NCBI RefSeq assembly: GCF_036499745.1
Contig: NZ_DASYDG010000010.1
Location: 124,001 to 188,000 of the forward strand
Direction of reading: 5' to 3'
Origin: Pinirhizobacter sp036499745
Lineage (GTDB): Bacteria; Pseudomonadota; Gammaproteobacteria; Xanthomonadales; Rhodanobacteraceae
Length of the DNA: 64,000 nucleotides
In this document: positions 42,794-51,670 of the stretch, piece after piece
Layout of the letters: each line of letters opens with the position of its first letter
Position numbering within the stretch: the stretch's first letter is position 1
Notes under the pieces: generated by a model
Told to the model about the DNA's origin: nothing
Databases searched by the model: none
The model's input: only the letters and a program-made list of their open reading frames with translations
Translations under genes and position numbers: made by a program

Positions 42794-43557
42794 CCGCTGC
42801 TGTTCTTCTTCGCCAGGCTCGCCATCCGTTGCGCATCGGCGAAGATGCCGTGCATCACGCGCAATTCGCGAAGGTCCGGGCGCGCCCGCAGGAACAGCTT
42901 GCGCAGGCGCAGGAGGATGGTTTCGGGCTGGCGGCCCTTATGGAATTCGATGTCGTCCAGGGTCTGGGCCAGGTGCTCGAAGAAACGCTCCAGCTGCCCG
43001 GCGTCGGCCGGTGGTTCGTCGTTCGACGGCGCAGCCTGGCCGCCGCCGGCTCCCGCCAGCTGCGCCATGCGGGTTTCATAGGCCGCCACCTGCACTGCCT
43101 GCGACAGGTTGAGCGAGCTGAAATCGTCCACGCTGGGAATGCGCACCATGGCGTGGCAATGGGCCAGCTCGTCGTTTTCCAGACCCGTGCGCTCGTTGCC
43201 GAACACCCATGCCACCTGTTCGCCGCGGCAAGCGGCGGCCACGGCCTGGGCGGCTGCCTGCCTGGGATCGAGTTCGGGCAAGGTCACGCCGCGGCGGCGC
43301 GCGGATAGACCCAGCACCAGCGTGGCACCGGCGAGGCCTGCCACGAGATCGGCGTGGATGCCTGCCCCGGCCAGCACGTCGTCGGCGCCTGCGGCCATCG
43401 CCGTGGCTTCGTCGTCGGGGAAACGGTGCGGCGCGATCAGCTCCAGCCGCATGAAGCCCATGGTGCGGATGGCCCGTGCGGCCGACCCGATGTTCCCCGG
43501 ATGCGAGGTGCGCACCAGGACATAGCGGAACAGGGGGGTCAGGGCGGAAATATCCAT
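42790..43557 (-). CDS. trmJ: tRNA (cytidine/uridine-2'-O-)-methyltransferase TrmJ
   Basis: 255 residues. The SPOUT (SpoU) domain covers about 1-160: RTSHPGNIGSAARAIRTMG at the start, VFGNERTGLENDEL (motif 2) and NLSQAVQVAAYE (motif 3, trefoil knot). The C-terminal extension of about 90 helical residues (QLERFFEHLAQTLDDIEF and LRRLRKLFLRARPDLRELRV-like helix) is typical of TrmJ, which methylates position 32 of several tRNAs. Divergent from suhB, as in many gammaproteobacteria. Confidence 0.93.
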   Translation of the reverse strand: MDISALTPLFRYVLVRTSHPGNIGSAARAIRTMGFMRLELIAPHRFPDDEATAMAAGADDVLAGAGIHADLVAGLAGATLVLGLSARRRGVTLPELDPRQAAAQAVAAACRGEQVAWVFGNERTGLENDELAHCHAMVRIPSVDDFSSLNLSQAVQVAAYETRMAQLAGAGGGQAAPSNDEPPADAGQLERFFEHLAQTLDDIEFHKGRQPETILLRLRKLFLRARPDLRELRVMHGIFADAQRMASLAKKNSSG

Positions 43558-43677
43558 CGGCAGGGCATGGTGTGGCGGGCAACGGCCGAGTTTACATGGC
43601 GCGTGCCGAACCGAGGCTGTTAGAATGCCCGGTCATGCGGCCCTGGCGCCGCCCCGCTCTTTCGAAGTCGACCAGCC

Positions 43678-44481
43678 ATGCCAAGACCCGCCGTCAATGT
43701 CGCGGCGCGCGCCGCGCGCTCCGCAGGAAACATCCTCCTGCGCTACATGAACCGCATCGAGGGCCTGAACGTCGTCGAGAAAGATCGCATGGACTTCGCC
43801 TCCGAAGTCGACCGCCTGGCCGAGGCGGAGGTCATCAAGGAGTTGAAGCGCGCCTATCCCACCCATGCTTTCCTGGGTGAGGAATCGGGCCTGCAGGGCA
43901 AGGGGCCGCTGACCTGGATCATCGACCCGCTCGACGGCACGCACAACTACCTGCGCGGCATCCCCCATTTCTGCGTATCCATCGCCCTGGTTGAACGCGG
44001 CGAGCCCGTCTACGGCGTGATCTTCGATCCCCTGCGCGACGAACTCTATACCGCCAGCAAGGGCGACGGCGCCTACCTCAACGACCGTCGCATCCGGGTG
44101 TCCAAGCGCGAGGAAATCGCCGGCGCCATGATCGGCACCGGCTTCCCCTACCGCCAGCGTACCCATCTGGAAGCCCAGCTGGGCATGACCCAGGCCCTGC
44201 TCAAAGACGCCGAGGACATCCGTCGTTCAGGCTCCGCCGCGCTGGACCTGGCCTATGTTGCCGCTGGCCGTCTGGACGGCTATTTCGAATTGGGCCTGAA
44301 GCCCTGGGACATGGCGGCCGGCTGCCTGCTGGTGCGCGAGGCCGGCGGTATCTATAACGATTTCTCCGGCCGTGACGGCATGCCCGAATCCGGCAACCTG
44401 ATCGCCGGCAACCACAAGATCGTCCAGGCCATGACGCCGGTGATCGGCGCGCACGCCACGCCCACGATGTTGCGCGCCTAG
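43678..44481 (+). CDS. suhB: Inositol-1-monophosphatase SuhB
   Basis: 267 residues starting MPRPAVNVAARAARSAGNIL, the usual SuhB opening. Metal and catalytic motifs: GEESG for the first Glu, WIIDPLDGTHNYLRGIPHF (family DPLDGT) and KPWDMAAGCLLVREAGG (WDxAAG) near the C-terminus. It removes phosphate from inositol phosphates, and in gammaproteobacteria also takes part in rRNA antitermination. Divergent from trmJ. Confidence 0.93.
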   Translation: MPRPAVNVAARAARSAGNILLRYMNRIEGLNVVEKDRMDFASEVDRLAEAEVIKELKRAYPTHAFLGEESGLQGKGPLTWIIDPLDGTHNYLRGIPHFCVSIALVERGEPVYGVIFDPLRDELYTASKGDGAYLNDRRIRVSKREEIAGAMIGTGFPYRQRTHLEAQLGMTQALLKDAEDIRRSGSAALDLAYVAAGRLDGYFELGLKPWDMAAGCLLVREAGGIYNDFSGRDGMPESGNLIAGNHKIVQAMTPVIGAHATPTMLRA

Positions 44482-44485
44482 GGCG

Positions 44486-45184
44486 TTACCCTTCGCGCAA
44501 CAGCGACCTGAGAAACGGGATCGTCACCCTCCGCTGCGCCGCAAGCGAGGCACGGTCAACTCGGTCAAGAAGATCAAGCAACGCCCCAAGGTCCCGCGGG
44601 TAGCGTGCGAACATCCAGTCCAGCACGGCGGCGTCGAACACGATGCCCCGATGGCGCGCCTGGGCCTGGAGCACATGGCGCCGTTCGCCATCGTCCAATG
44701 GTGTAAGGCGGGCCTGCGTACAGGCGCCCAGCCGGGAACGCAGGTCAGGCAGTTGCACCGGCATCGCCGCCGGTAACGCCTGGGCAGCCAGCAGCAACAC
44801 ACCACCGGCATCGAGATAGCGGTTGTAGGTGGCGAAAAGCGCGAGCTCCGCTTCCGCGTCGCCTGCGACAAGGTCGATATCGTCCAGGGCCAGCAAGTGG
44901 CTGCCACCGACGCCGGCAATGGCGTCGGATCGGCTGCCGCGCACGTGGCGCAGGCTCAGGTATTGCGCCGACACCCCCGCATCCGTCGCAGCCTGGCAGG
45001 CGGCGATCAGGAGGTGCGTCTTGCCGCTGCCGGCAGGGCCCGCCACATACACACAGCCTCCATGTGCGTTCGCGGCAGCGCCTTCGACGATCGCAAGCGC
45101 CGCCGCGTTCGTCGCACCAGGAAAGAACTGGTCGAACCGTTGCCGCCGCGGCCAGCGCAGCGCCAAAGGCAGCTGCGCGATCAT
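44486..45184 (-). CDS. hda: DnaA regulatory inactivator Hda
   Basis: 232 residues: N-terminal clamp-binding-type segment (MIAQLPLALRWP; Hda contacts the beta clamp through QLPL), then an AAA+ domain with YVAGPAGSGKTHLL (Walker A, about 46-59), LALDDIDLV (Walker B) and the sensor region LPDLRSRLGA. No DnaA-type DNA-binding domain. It stimulates ATP hydrolysis by DnaA after initiation. Its ATG overlaps the stop of the AI-2E family gene, a common DUF2066-perM-hda order in gammaproteobacteria. Confidence 0.93.
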   Translation of the reverse strand: MIAQLPLALRWPRRQRFDQFFPGATNAAALAIVEGAAANAHGGCVYVAGPAGSGKTHLLIAACQAATDAGVSAQYLSLRHVRGSRSDAIAGVGGSHLLALDDIDLVAGDAEAELALFATYNRYLDAGGVLLLAAQALPAAMPVQLPDLRSRLGACTQARLTPLDDGERRHVLQAQARHRGIVFDAAVLDWMFARYPRDLGALLDLLDRVDRASLAAQRRVTIPFLRSLLREG

Positions 45185-46353
45185 GGCGAAGGATTGTCCG
45201 GCGGCTCGGGCGGCGGCAATGTGCCTTCTTCGGCATCGCGCAATTGCCCGACCGTGGCGTGCTCGGTGTAGAGCTCACTCCGACGGTACCGCTCAAGCAG
45301 GTAACGCATCACTACCACCACGACCGAGGCCGCCGGCAACGCCAGCAGCACGCCGAGGAAACCGAACAGGTGACCGCCAGCCAGCACGGCGAAGATCACG
45401 GCCACCGGATGCAAACCGATCTTCCCTCCCACCAGGCGCGGCACCAGGACATAGCCTTCGAGCAACTGGCCCACCACGAAGACACCGCAGACAATGAGCA
45501 CATGGGTCCAGTCGCCGTATTGCACCAGCACGGCAATCAGGCTGGCGCCGAAACCGATCATGAAGCCCAGGTACGGTACGAAGCTCAGCAGGCCTGCCAC
45601 CATGCCGATCAATGGTCCGACGGAAAGTCCGACGATGCTCAACGCAATACCGTAGAACACCCCGAGGGCCAGCATCACCAGCAGCTGGCCGCGCACGAAG
45701 GCACCGAGCACCTGGTCCGATTCCCGCGCCAGGCGCACGGCGGTGGGTTCCACCGAACGCGGCAACAGGCGTGCGATGTGCGCCACCATGGTGTCCCAGT
45801 CGCGCAGAAGGTAGAAAGCCACCACCGGGATCAGCACCAGGTTGGTCAGCCACAGCACGATACTCATGCCCGAGCGCGAGATGCGGGCCACTGTGCTCGC
45901 CACGATCGAACTTACCGAGCCGATATGCTCCTTCACCGCAGCGATGATGCGGTCGGAGTCGAAAGTGCTTGGATCAAGATGCAACTTGGCCTGGATCCAC
46001 GGCAACGCGATGTTGCGGCCCCACTGCACGTAAGTGGGCACGTTGTCGTACAGGTTCGCCACCTGGCGCTGGATCAGTGGCACCAGCAGCAGCAATGCAC
46101 CAATGGTGATCAGCACGATCACGCTGAAGACGATGCTCACCGCCATCGTGCGGCCCATGCCCAGGCGCTGCAGGCGGTCGGCCAGCGGATCGCCCAGGTA
46201 CGCCAGCATCGCCGCGATGGCGAAGGGCATCAGTACCGGTGCCAGCAACCAGACCAGGAAGCAGATCACGGCGACGAGCGCCAGCATCTGCCAGCGGCGT
46301 GAAGCGTCGGGGGTCAGCATCGGCGGGGGATGACCTTGGGTAGGTGGTTGCAT
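45181..46353 (-). CDS. AI-2E/PerM family transporter
   Basis: 390 residues if started at ATG 46353; ATG 46320 is an equal alternative, since neither has a clear ribosome site. Seven to eight membrane helices. Family motifs include FLVWLLAPVLMPFAIAAMLAY, YLGDPLADRLQRLGMGRT, the GMVAGLLSFVPYLGFMIGF segment and EGYVLVPRLVGGKIGLHPV. PerM/YdiK proteins export small molecules and some are sodium/proton antiporters. The C-terminus is an acidic/Pro-rich tail. Coupled to hda downstream and 37 bases from DUF2066 upstream. Confidence 0.88.
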   Translation of the reverse strand: MQPPTQGHPPPMLTPDASRRWQMLALVAVICFLVWLLAPVLMPFAIAAMLAYLGDPLADRLQRLGMGRTMAVSIVFSVIVLITIGALLLLVPLIQRQVANLYDNVPTYVQWGRNIALPWIQAKLHLDPSTFDSDRIIAAVKEHIGSVSSIVASTVARISRSGMSIVLWLTNLVLIPVVAFYLLRDWDTMVAHIARLLPRSVEPTAVRLARESDQVLGAFVRGQLLVMLALGVFYGIALSIVGLSVGPLIGMVAGLLSFVPYLGFMIGFGASLIAVLVQYGDWTHVLIVCGVFVVGQLLEGYVLVPRLVGGKIGLHPVAVIFAVLAGGHLFGFLGVLLALPAASVVVVVMRYLLERYRRSELYTEHATVGQLRDAEEGTLPPPEPPDNPSP

Positions 46354-46390
46354 CGTCGGGGAAAGCCCGTGAGGGTGGTGCGCACGCCCC

Positions 46391-47377
46391 TTAAGGGATC
46401 CAGCGCAGGTTGATGGTGGCGCCATCGTGGCCGCCCTGAGCCACCAGCAGGTGTCCTGAAGCGCCCACGCCGGAAGCCAGGGCACGTAACGACCCATTGC
46501 CCTTTACCTGCAGCAGTACACCGTCGCCGTCGGCCTGGGCCGGCACCGCGGAGCGAATCGAGGGGTCCTCATGCAGGGCGCCCATCAGGGCGGCGAAATC
46601 GGTGGCCGACTTCAGCCCCGACACCCAGACACTGGCCGCATTGCCGACGGAGGAGTTGGCGCCCAGCTGGCGGTCGATGCGGTCGCCGGCCGTATTCGCG
46701 CCGTTGGCCAGGAGGGCATCGTCGGCCTCGCCACTGTCCTGCCAGGCCTGCGCCTTGCCGCCGGTAAGCACGGTCCAGTCGGCGTTGCCATGGTCTATGC
46801 GGCCTTGCAGGATCAGCCCGGTGTGGTACTTCGCGGTAAGCGCAGCGACCGTGGCGGAGTCGGCCGAACTCACCGACGAAGCCGCGGGCAGGCCTTCGGC
46901 TGGGGGAAATACCGTCTGGTAGCCGCGCGCCTGGGCCGCCTGCGCCAACGGGGCAAGGGCATCGGGGTCCATCAGCTGACCCTGCCCATTGCGCACGATC
47001 ACAAGCAACGTGTTCGCCGTGCCGCCGGCCGTGGGGTCGGCCGCGCCCGAAGCACGGCGGATCGCCGCCGGATCAAAACTCACTTCCAGCATCAGCGGCG
47101 CCGAACCCGGCTGGCCCTTCTTGTACTGGTATTGCTGGACCAGGGCACCTGGCTGCTTCATGGCATCGGCGTAGCCGGGCTTGGAGCGGGGATCTTGGCC
47201 GCCATTGGCGCGGGTGAGTACCTGGGTGAGTGCCGCGGCAATGGCATCGTCGCGGCTGGCCGCCGCGGTGTCGTTCACCGGAACGGTGACGGCATAGGGG
47301 GAATTCTGGGCAAACGCCGGGACCACCAGCAAGGCCAGCAACAGAACGATCCAACGGGTGCGCATGGCGGGTCTCAT
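46391..47377 (-). CDS. DUF2066 domain-containing exported protein
   Basis: 328 residues from the ATG at 47377 (GAAGG site 8 bases upstream); the same frame is open much further upstream but there it is antisense to purM. Signal peptide ends near PAFAQ. The mature N-terminus (YAVTVPVNDTAAASRDDAIAAALTQVLTRANGG) and the VSFDPAAIRRA segment are the DUF2066 pattern. Function unknown; the gene is regularly found between divergent purM and perM-hda. Confidence 0.85.
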   Translation of the reverse strand: MRPAMRTRWIVLLLALLVVPAFAQNSPYAVTVPVNDTAAASRDDAIAAALTQVLTRANGGQDPRSKPGYADAMKQPGALVQQYQYKKGQPGSAPLMLEVSFDPAAIRRASGAADPTAGGTANTLLVIVRNGQGQLMDPDALAPLAQAAQARGYQTVFPPAEGLPAASSVSSADSATVAALTAKYHTGLILQGRIDHGNADWTVLTGGKAQAWQDSGEADDALLANGANTAGDRIDRQLGANSSVGNAASVWVSGLKSATDFAALMGALHEDPSIRSAVPAQADGDGVLLQVKGNGSLRALASGVGASGHLLVAQGGHDGATINLRWIP

Positions 47378-47485
47378 GATGAGCCTTCGAGGAAGGCAAG
47401 TGTGCCCAATGGGGCTCCATTCGTCTAATGAGGGGCCTGCTTTGCGGGTACAATCGACCGTTTCCAAGCCGCCAAGACCCGCCCC

Positions 47486-48523
47486 ATGTCCTCCGAGAAC
47501 GAATCGCTCACCTATCGTGCCGCCGGCGTGGACATCGACGCGGGCAACGCCGTCGTGGAGCGAATCAAACCGCTGGTGAAGAAAACCTTCCGCCCCGAGG
47601 TGATGGGCGGGCTGGGCGGCTTCGGCGGACTGTTCGACCTGTCGGGGAAATATGCAGAACCCGTGCTGGTTTCCGGCACCGACGGCGTGGGCACGAAGCT
47701 CAAACTGGCCCAGGAACTGAACCGCCACGACACCATCGGCATCGACCTGGTGGGCATGTGCGTCAACGACGTGCTGGTGCAGGGCGCTGAGCCGCTGTTC
47801 TTCCTTGACTACTTCGCCACCGGCAAGCTGGACGTCGAAACCACCGTGGCCGTGGTCGGCGGCATCGCCCGGGGTTGCGAACTGGCCGGTTGCGCGCTGA
47901 TCGGCGGCGAGACCGCCGAGATGCCCGACATGTACCCGCCCGGGGAATACGATCTGGCCGGTTTCACCGTGGGCGCGGTGGAGAAATCGCGCATGGTCGA
48001 CGGCAGCGCCATCGTTGCTGGCGACGTCGTGCTGGGCGTAGCGTCGTCGGGCCCGCATTCGAACGGTTACTCGCTGATCCGTCGCATCCTTGCCCGCGCC
48101 GGCAGCCCACTGGGCGACAAGGTCGGTGACACCACGCTGGGCGACGCGCTGATGGCGCCGACCACTATTTACGTCAAGGCCATGCTCCAGCTGCACCGCG
48201 ATACACCGGTGCACGGCATGGCACATATCACCGGCGGCGGCCTCACCGAAAACATCATCCGCGTCGTGCCCGATGGCCTGGGCGTGGCGCTGGAATCGAG
48301 CACATGGACCTTGCCTCCGGTGTTCGACTGGCTCAAGCGCGAAGGCAACGTGGCGCAGACGGAAATGTGGCGCACGTTCAACTGCGGCATCGGTTTCACC
48401 GTGTTGTTGCCGCGTGAGGCCGTGGCCGACGCCACCCGGATCCTTGCCACCCACGGCCTCGCCAGCTGGCCGATCGGCGAGGTCGTCCGTGCCAGCGGCG
48501 ACGAGCGCGTCCGGATCGCCTGA
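47486..48523 (+). CDS. purM: Phosphoribosylformylglycinamidine cyclo-ligase PurM
   Basis: 345 residues. Motifs: SLTYRAAGVDIDAGNAVVE at the start, PVLVSGTDGVGTKLKLA (ATP-binding), GIDLVGMCVNDVLVQGAEPLFFLDY, LIGGETAEMPDMY and GVASSGPHSNGYSLIR. Fifth step of purine biosynthesis, making aminoimidazole ribotide. Divergent from DUF2066 and 4 bases from purN. Confidence 0.97.
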   Translation: MSSENESLTYRAAGVDIDAGNAVVERIKPLVKKTFRPEVMGGLGGFGGLFDLSGKYAEPVLVSGTDGVGTKLKLAQELNRHDTIGIDLVGMCVNDVLVQGAEPLFFLDYFATGKLDVETTVAVVGGIARGCELAGCALIGGETAEMPDMYPPGEYDLAGFTVGAVEKSRMVDGSAIVAGDVVLGVASSGPHSNGYSLIRRILARAGSPLGDKVGDTTLGDALMAPTTIYVKAMLQLHRDTPVHGMAHITGGGLTENIIRVVPDGLGVALESSTWTLPPVFDWLKREGNVAQTEMWRTFNCGIGFTVLLPREAVADATRILATHGLASWPIGEVVRASGDERVRIA

Positions 48524-48527
48524 CACC

Positions 48528-49196
48528 ATGCCCGCGCTGCGCATTGCCGCGCTGGCGTCCGGGCGCGGCAGCAACCTTGCGGCCCTGCTCGGCGCCTGCG
48601 TCGATGGACGCATCGACGGCAGGTTCGTCCTGGTAGCCAGCGACAAACCCAACTGCGCCGCGCTTAGCCTGGCCGCTGAGGCCGGCGTGCCCACATTGGC
48701 GCTGCGGCCCGCCGAATACGCCGATCGTTCATCGTTCGACCGTGCACTGTTCGATGCCCTCGCTGCCAGTGGTGCGGACCTCCTGGTGCTGGCCGGTTAC
48801 ATGCGCATCATCCATCCATCGGTGCTGGTGCCCTGGGCCGGACGCGCGGTGAACGTTCACCCTTCCCTGCTGCCGCTCTACCGCGGACTTCACACCCATG
48901 CCCAGGCGCTGGCCGCAGGCGACGCCGAGCATGGTGCGAGCGTGCATTTTGTCACCGCCGAACTCGACGGCGGTCCGGTTCTGGCACAGGCTCGCATCAG
49001 CATTGGCCCGGACGACACCGAAGCCACCCTGGCAGCGCGCCTTTTGGTACACGAGCACCGCCTGCTGCCCGCCGTGGTAAGCGCCATCGCATCCGGCCGT
49101 ATCCACTGGAACGAGGGGGAACCCACCTTCGATGGACGCATCATCCACACGCCCTTGACGTTGGACGACACCGGAAGCCTGCTCGACGCCACCTAA
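48528..49196 (+). CDS. purN: Phosphoribosylglycinamide formyltransferase PurN
   Basis: 222 residues. Formyltransferase motifs: ALASGRGSNLAALL (phosphate-binding), VLAGYMRI, the catalytic NVHPSLLPLYRGLHTH with Asn and His, and HFVTAELDGGPVLAQA with the catalytic Asp. Uses 10-formyltetrahydrofolate. Immediately after purM, as in E. coli. Confidence 0.96.
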   Translation: MPALRIAALASGRGSNLAALLGACVDGRIDGRFVLVASDKPNCAALSLAAEAGVPTLALRPAEYADRSSFDRALFDALAASGADLLVLAGYMRIIHPSVLVPWAGRAVNVHPSLLPLYRGLHTHAQALAAGDAEHGASVHFVTAELDGGPVLAQARISIGPDDTEATLAARLLVHEHRLLPAVVSAIASGRIHWNEGEPTFDGRIIHTPLTLDDTGSLLDAT

Positions 49197-49227
49197 GGTT
49201 CAGGCGCCGCAGGTAGACTTTCGCCCC

Positions 49228-49926
49228 ATGACCAAAACGACCCTGATCGCCGCCGCCCTAGTCGCCGGATTCGCTGTCCAGGCCGCCAGCGCCGCCACTC
49301 CGCACGCCTTTACCGCGCAGTACCAGGTGCTCCAGGGCGGATCACCGCTGGGCGAAGCAACCGTCGTGCTGAAACCCGCCGGGAACGGCCAGTTCGCCTT
49401 CAGCACGGCATCGAAGGGCACAGCCGGCCTCGCTGCGATGGTGGCTGCCAATACCAGCGAAGTATCCACGTTCCGCTGGACCGGCGGCACACCTGAATCG
49501 GTGAGCTACGACTATCGCCTGGACGCGTCGATCAAAACCAAGGAACGCCACCTGAAAGTGGACTGGGCCAGCAAGCAGGCCACGGTCGATGACGGCAAGA
49601 AGAACTACACCTTCGCCGCCGTGCCGGGCATGGTGGAAAGGAACCTGGCAAGCCTCGCCCTGGGGCTTGCCCTGCAGGCGGGCAAGCAGCAGGTCACCCT
49701 GCCGGTGGCGGTGAAGTCGAGCGTCGAGAACCAGCAGTACAAGGTGACGGGCAAGGAAAAAGTGCAGGTACCCGCCGGCAGCTTCGACACCGTGAAGATG
49801 ACCCGCACCGACGCCGACCGCGGCCTTACTGCCTGGTATGCACCGTCGAAATACGCCGTGCCGGTGAAGATGACCCAGGGCGACCAGGATCTCACCCTGA
49901 TGCTGGTGTCCTACCGCGCGCAGTAA
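49228..49926 (+). CDS. DUF3108 domain-containing exported protein
   Basis: 232 residues with a signal peptide (MTKTTLIAAALVAGFAVQAASA). The beta-rich mature part fits the DUF3108 pattern: FTAQYQVLQGGSPLGEATVVL, then TFRWTGGTPESVSYDYRLD, KVQVPAGSFDTVKM and TAWYAPSKYAVPVKM. The family is often found after purMN and has a lipoprotein-receptor-like beta fold; function unknown. 31 bases after purN, probably co-transcribed. Convergent with murA. Confidence 0.85.
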   Translation: MTKTTLIAAALVAGFAVQAASAATPHAFTAQYQVLQGGSPLGEATVVLKPAGNGQFAFSTASKGTAGLAAMVAANTSEVSTFRWTGGTPESVSYDYRLDASIKTKERHLKVDWASKQATVDDGKKNYTFAAVPGMVERNLASLALGLALQAGKQQVTLPVAVKSSVENQQYKVTGKEKVQVPAGSFDTVKMTRTDADRGLTAWYAPSKYAVPVKMTQGDQDLTLMLVSYRAQ

Positions 49927-49945
49927 ACCTGCGCACGGCGGAATT

Positions 49946-51205
49946 TCAGTTCGGCAGGCGGCGGATCTTCGCGCCGAGCACGCCGAGTTTTTCCTCGATG
50001 TTCTCGTAGCCGCGATCGATGTGGTACACGCGGTCGACCGTGGTATCGCCCTCGGCCACCAGGCCCGCCAGCACCAGGCAGGCGCTGGCGCGAAGGTCGG
50101 TGGCCATGATCGGCGCGCCGCTCATCTTGCCCACGCCCTTGATGATGGCCGTATTGCCTTCCAGGCGAATATCGGCGCCCAGGCGCTGCAGCTCCTGCGC
50201 ATGCATGAAGCGGTTCTCGAACACCGTTTCGGTGATCACGCCCACACCCTCGGCCACGCAGTTGAGCGCGGTGAACTGGGCCTGCATGTCGGTCGGGAAC
50301 GCCGGGTACGGCGCGGTGGTGATGTTCACCGCCTTCGGCTTGCGGCCACGCATGTCCAGCTCGATCCAGTCGTCGCCGGTGCTGATATGCGCGCCGGCTT
50401 CCTCCAGCTTGGAAAGGACCGAATCCAGCGTATCGGCGCGGGCGTTGCGGCAACGCACCTTGCCGCCGGTGATCGCGGCGCCGACCAGGAAGGTGCCGGT
50501 TTCGATGCGGTCGGGCAGCACTTCGTAATGGCAACCGTGCAGACGCTCCACGCCGTGGATGGTCATGGTGGGCGTGCCCGCACCTTCGATATCCGCGCCC
50601 ATGGCGATCAGGCAGTTGGCCAGGTCGACGACCTCCGGTTCCATCGCCGCGTTATCGATGATCGTGGTGCCATCGGCCAGCGTCGCGGCCATCATGATGT
50701 TCTCGGTACCGGTAACGGTAACCATGTCCATCACCACCCGCGCGCCCTTCAGGCGCTTGGCGGTGGCACGGATGAAGCCCCCTTCCACCACGACCTCGGC
50801 GCCCAGCGCCTGCAGGCCGCGGATGTGCTGGTCCACCGGGCGTGAACCGATCGCGCAGCCGCCGGGCAACGACACTTCGGCATGGCCGAAACGGGCCACC
50901 AGGGGACCGAGCACCAGGATCGACGCGCGCATCGTCTTGACCAGGTCGTAGGGCGCGCAGGTGCTGTTGGTCGAACGCGGATCGACGTGCATCTTCATGC
51001 GGTCGTCCAGCACCAGGCGGGTGCCCATCTGGCCAAGCAGTTCAATGAACGTGGTGACGTCGTGCAGGTGCGGCACGTTGCCGATGCTTACCGGCTCGTC
51101 GGCCAGCAGGCAGGAAGCAAGGATCGGCAGGACGGCGTTCTTGGCGCCGGAAATGGCGACTTCGCCGTTGAGCGGCTCGCCGCCGGTGATGAGGATCTTG
51201 GCCAT
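49946..51205 (-). CDS. murA: UDP-N-acetylglucosamine 1-carboxyvinyltransferase MurA
   Basis: 419 residues. MAKILITGGEPLNGEVAISGAKNAVLPILA at the N-terminus in the usual form (Lys22 region), and the active-site loop LPGGCAIGSRPVDQHI holding the Cys that fosfomycin alkylates. First committed step of peptidoglycan synthesis: transfer of enolpyruvate to UDP-GlcNAc. Follows the BolA gene by 48 bases on the same strand. Confidence 0.97.
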   Translation of the reverse strand: MAKILITGGEPLNGEVAISGAKNAVLPILASCLLADEPVSIGNVPHLHDVTTFIELLGQMGTRLVLDDRMKMHVDPRSTNSTCAPYDLVKTMRASILVLGPLVARFGHAEVSLPGGCAIGSRPVDQHIRGLQALGAEVVVEGGFIRATAKRLKGARVVMDMVTVTGTENIMMAATLADGTTIIDNAAMEPEVVDLANCLIAMGADIEGAGTPTMTIHGVERLHGCHYEVLPDRIETGTFLVGAAITGGKVRCRNARADTLDSVLSKLEEAGAHISTGDDWIELDMRGRKPKAVNITTAPYPAFPTDMQAQFTALNCVAEGVGVITETVFENRFMHAQELQRLGADIRLEGNTAIIKGVGKMSGAPIMATDLRASACLVLAGLVAEGDTTVDRVYHIDRGYENIEEKLGVLGAKIRRLPN

Positions 51206-51253
51206 GGTGGACTCGAAGGGGGAAACGTGAACGAAGGGTGGCGCGGGCTCGGG

Positions 51254-51511
51254 TTACGGACCGCGCGCGGCGCTTTCATCCGGGGTAAGGGTTTTCAGCG
51301 CAAGGGCATGGATGGCCCCGCCCATGAGGTCGCCAAGTGTGGCGTACACCAGCCGATGACGCGCCAGTGGCAGCTTGCCTGCGAACTGGCTGGCCACCAC
51401 CTCGGCCTCGAAGTGGACGCCGTCGTCGCCCCGCACGTTCGCCCGGGCGCCGGGCAAGCCTTGTTCGATCAGAGCCCCGATGGTGGCCGCGTCCATAAAT
51501 TCCTTGAGCAA
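51254..51511 (-). CDS. BolA/IbaG family protein
   Basis: 85 residues, or 80 if ATG 51496 is used. The BolA fold motifs are visible: ATIGALIEQGLPGARANVRGDDG, FEAEVVASQFAGKLPLARH (conserved His) and LVYATLGDLMGG, then IHALALKTLTP. IbaG-type members sit next to murA and take part in acid response and iron-sulfur trafficking with a monothiol glutaredoxin. Divergent from kdsD across 159 bases. Confidence 0.9.
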   Translation of the reverse strand: MLKEFMDAATIGALIEQGLPGARANVRGDDGVHFEAEVVASQFAGKLPLARHRLVYATLGDLMGGAIHALALKTLTPDESAARGP

Positions 51512-51670
51512 TGGGGTGGTCTATCGCGTTTCCAGGCCCGGATGGGCCCGGATGCGGGGCGTCCCAAGGGGTCCGCAACCCGGCGATGACAAAGAGGATA
51601 GAATGACAAGCGGCCATGGTAATGGAAAATCTGTGGCGCAGAAACGACAGCATCCCAAGCATAGGCCCGC

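Noticed and set aside
47378..48694. Upstream extension of the DUF2066 frame to 767 codons
   Set aside because: The extension is antisense to purM; a signal peptide and ribosome site fix the start at 47377.
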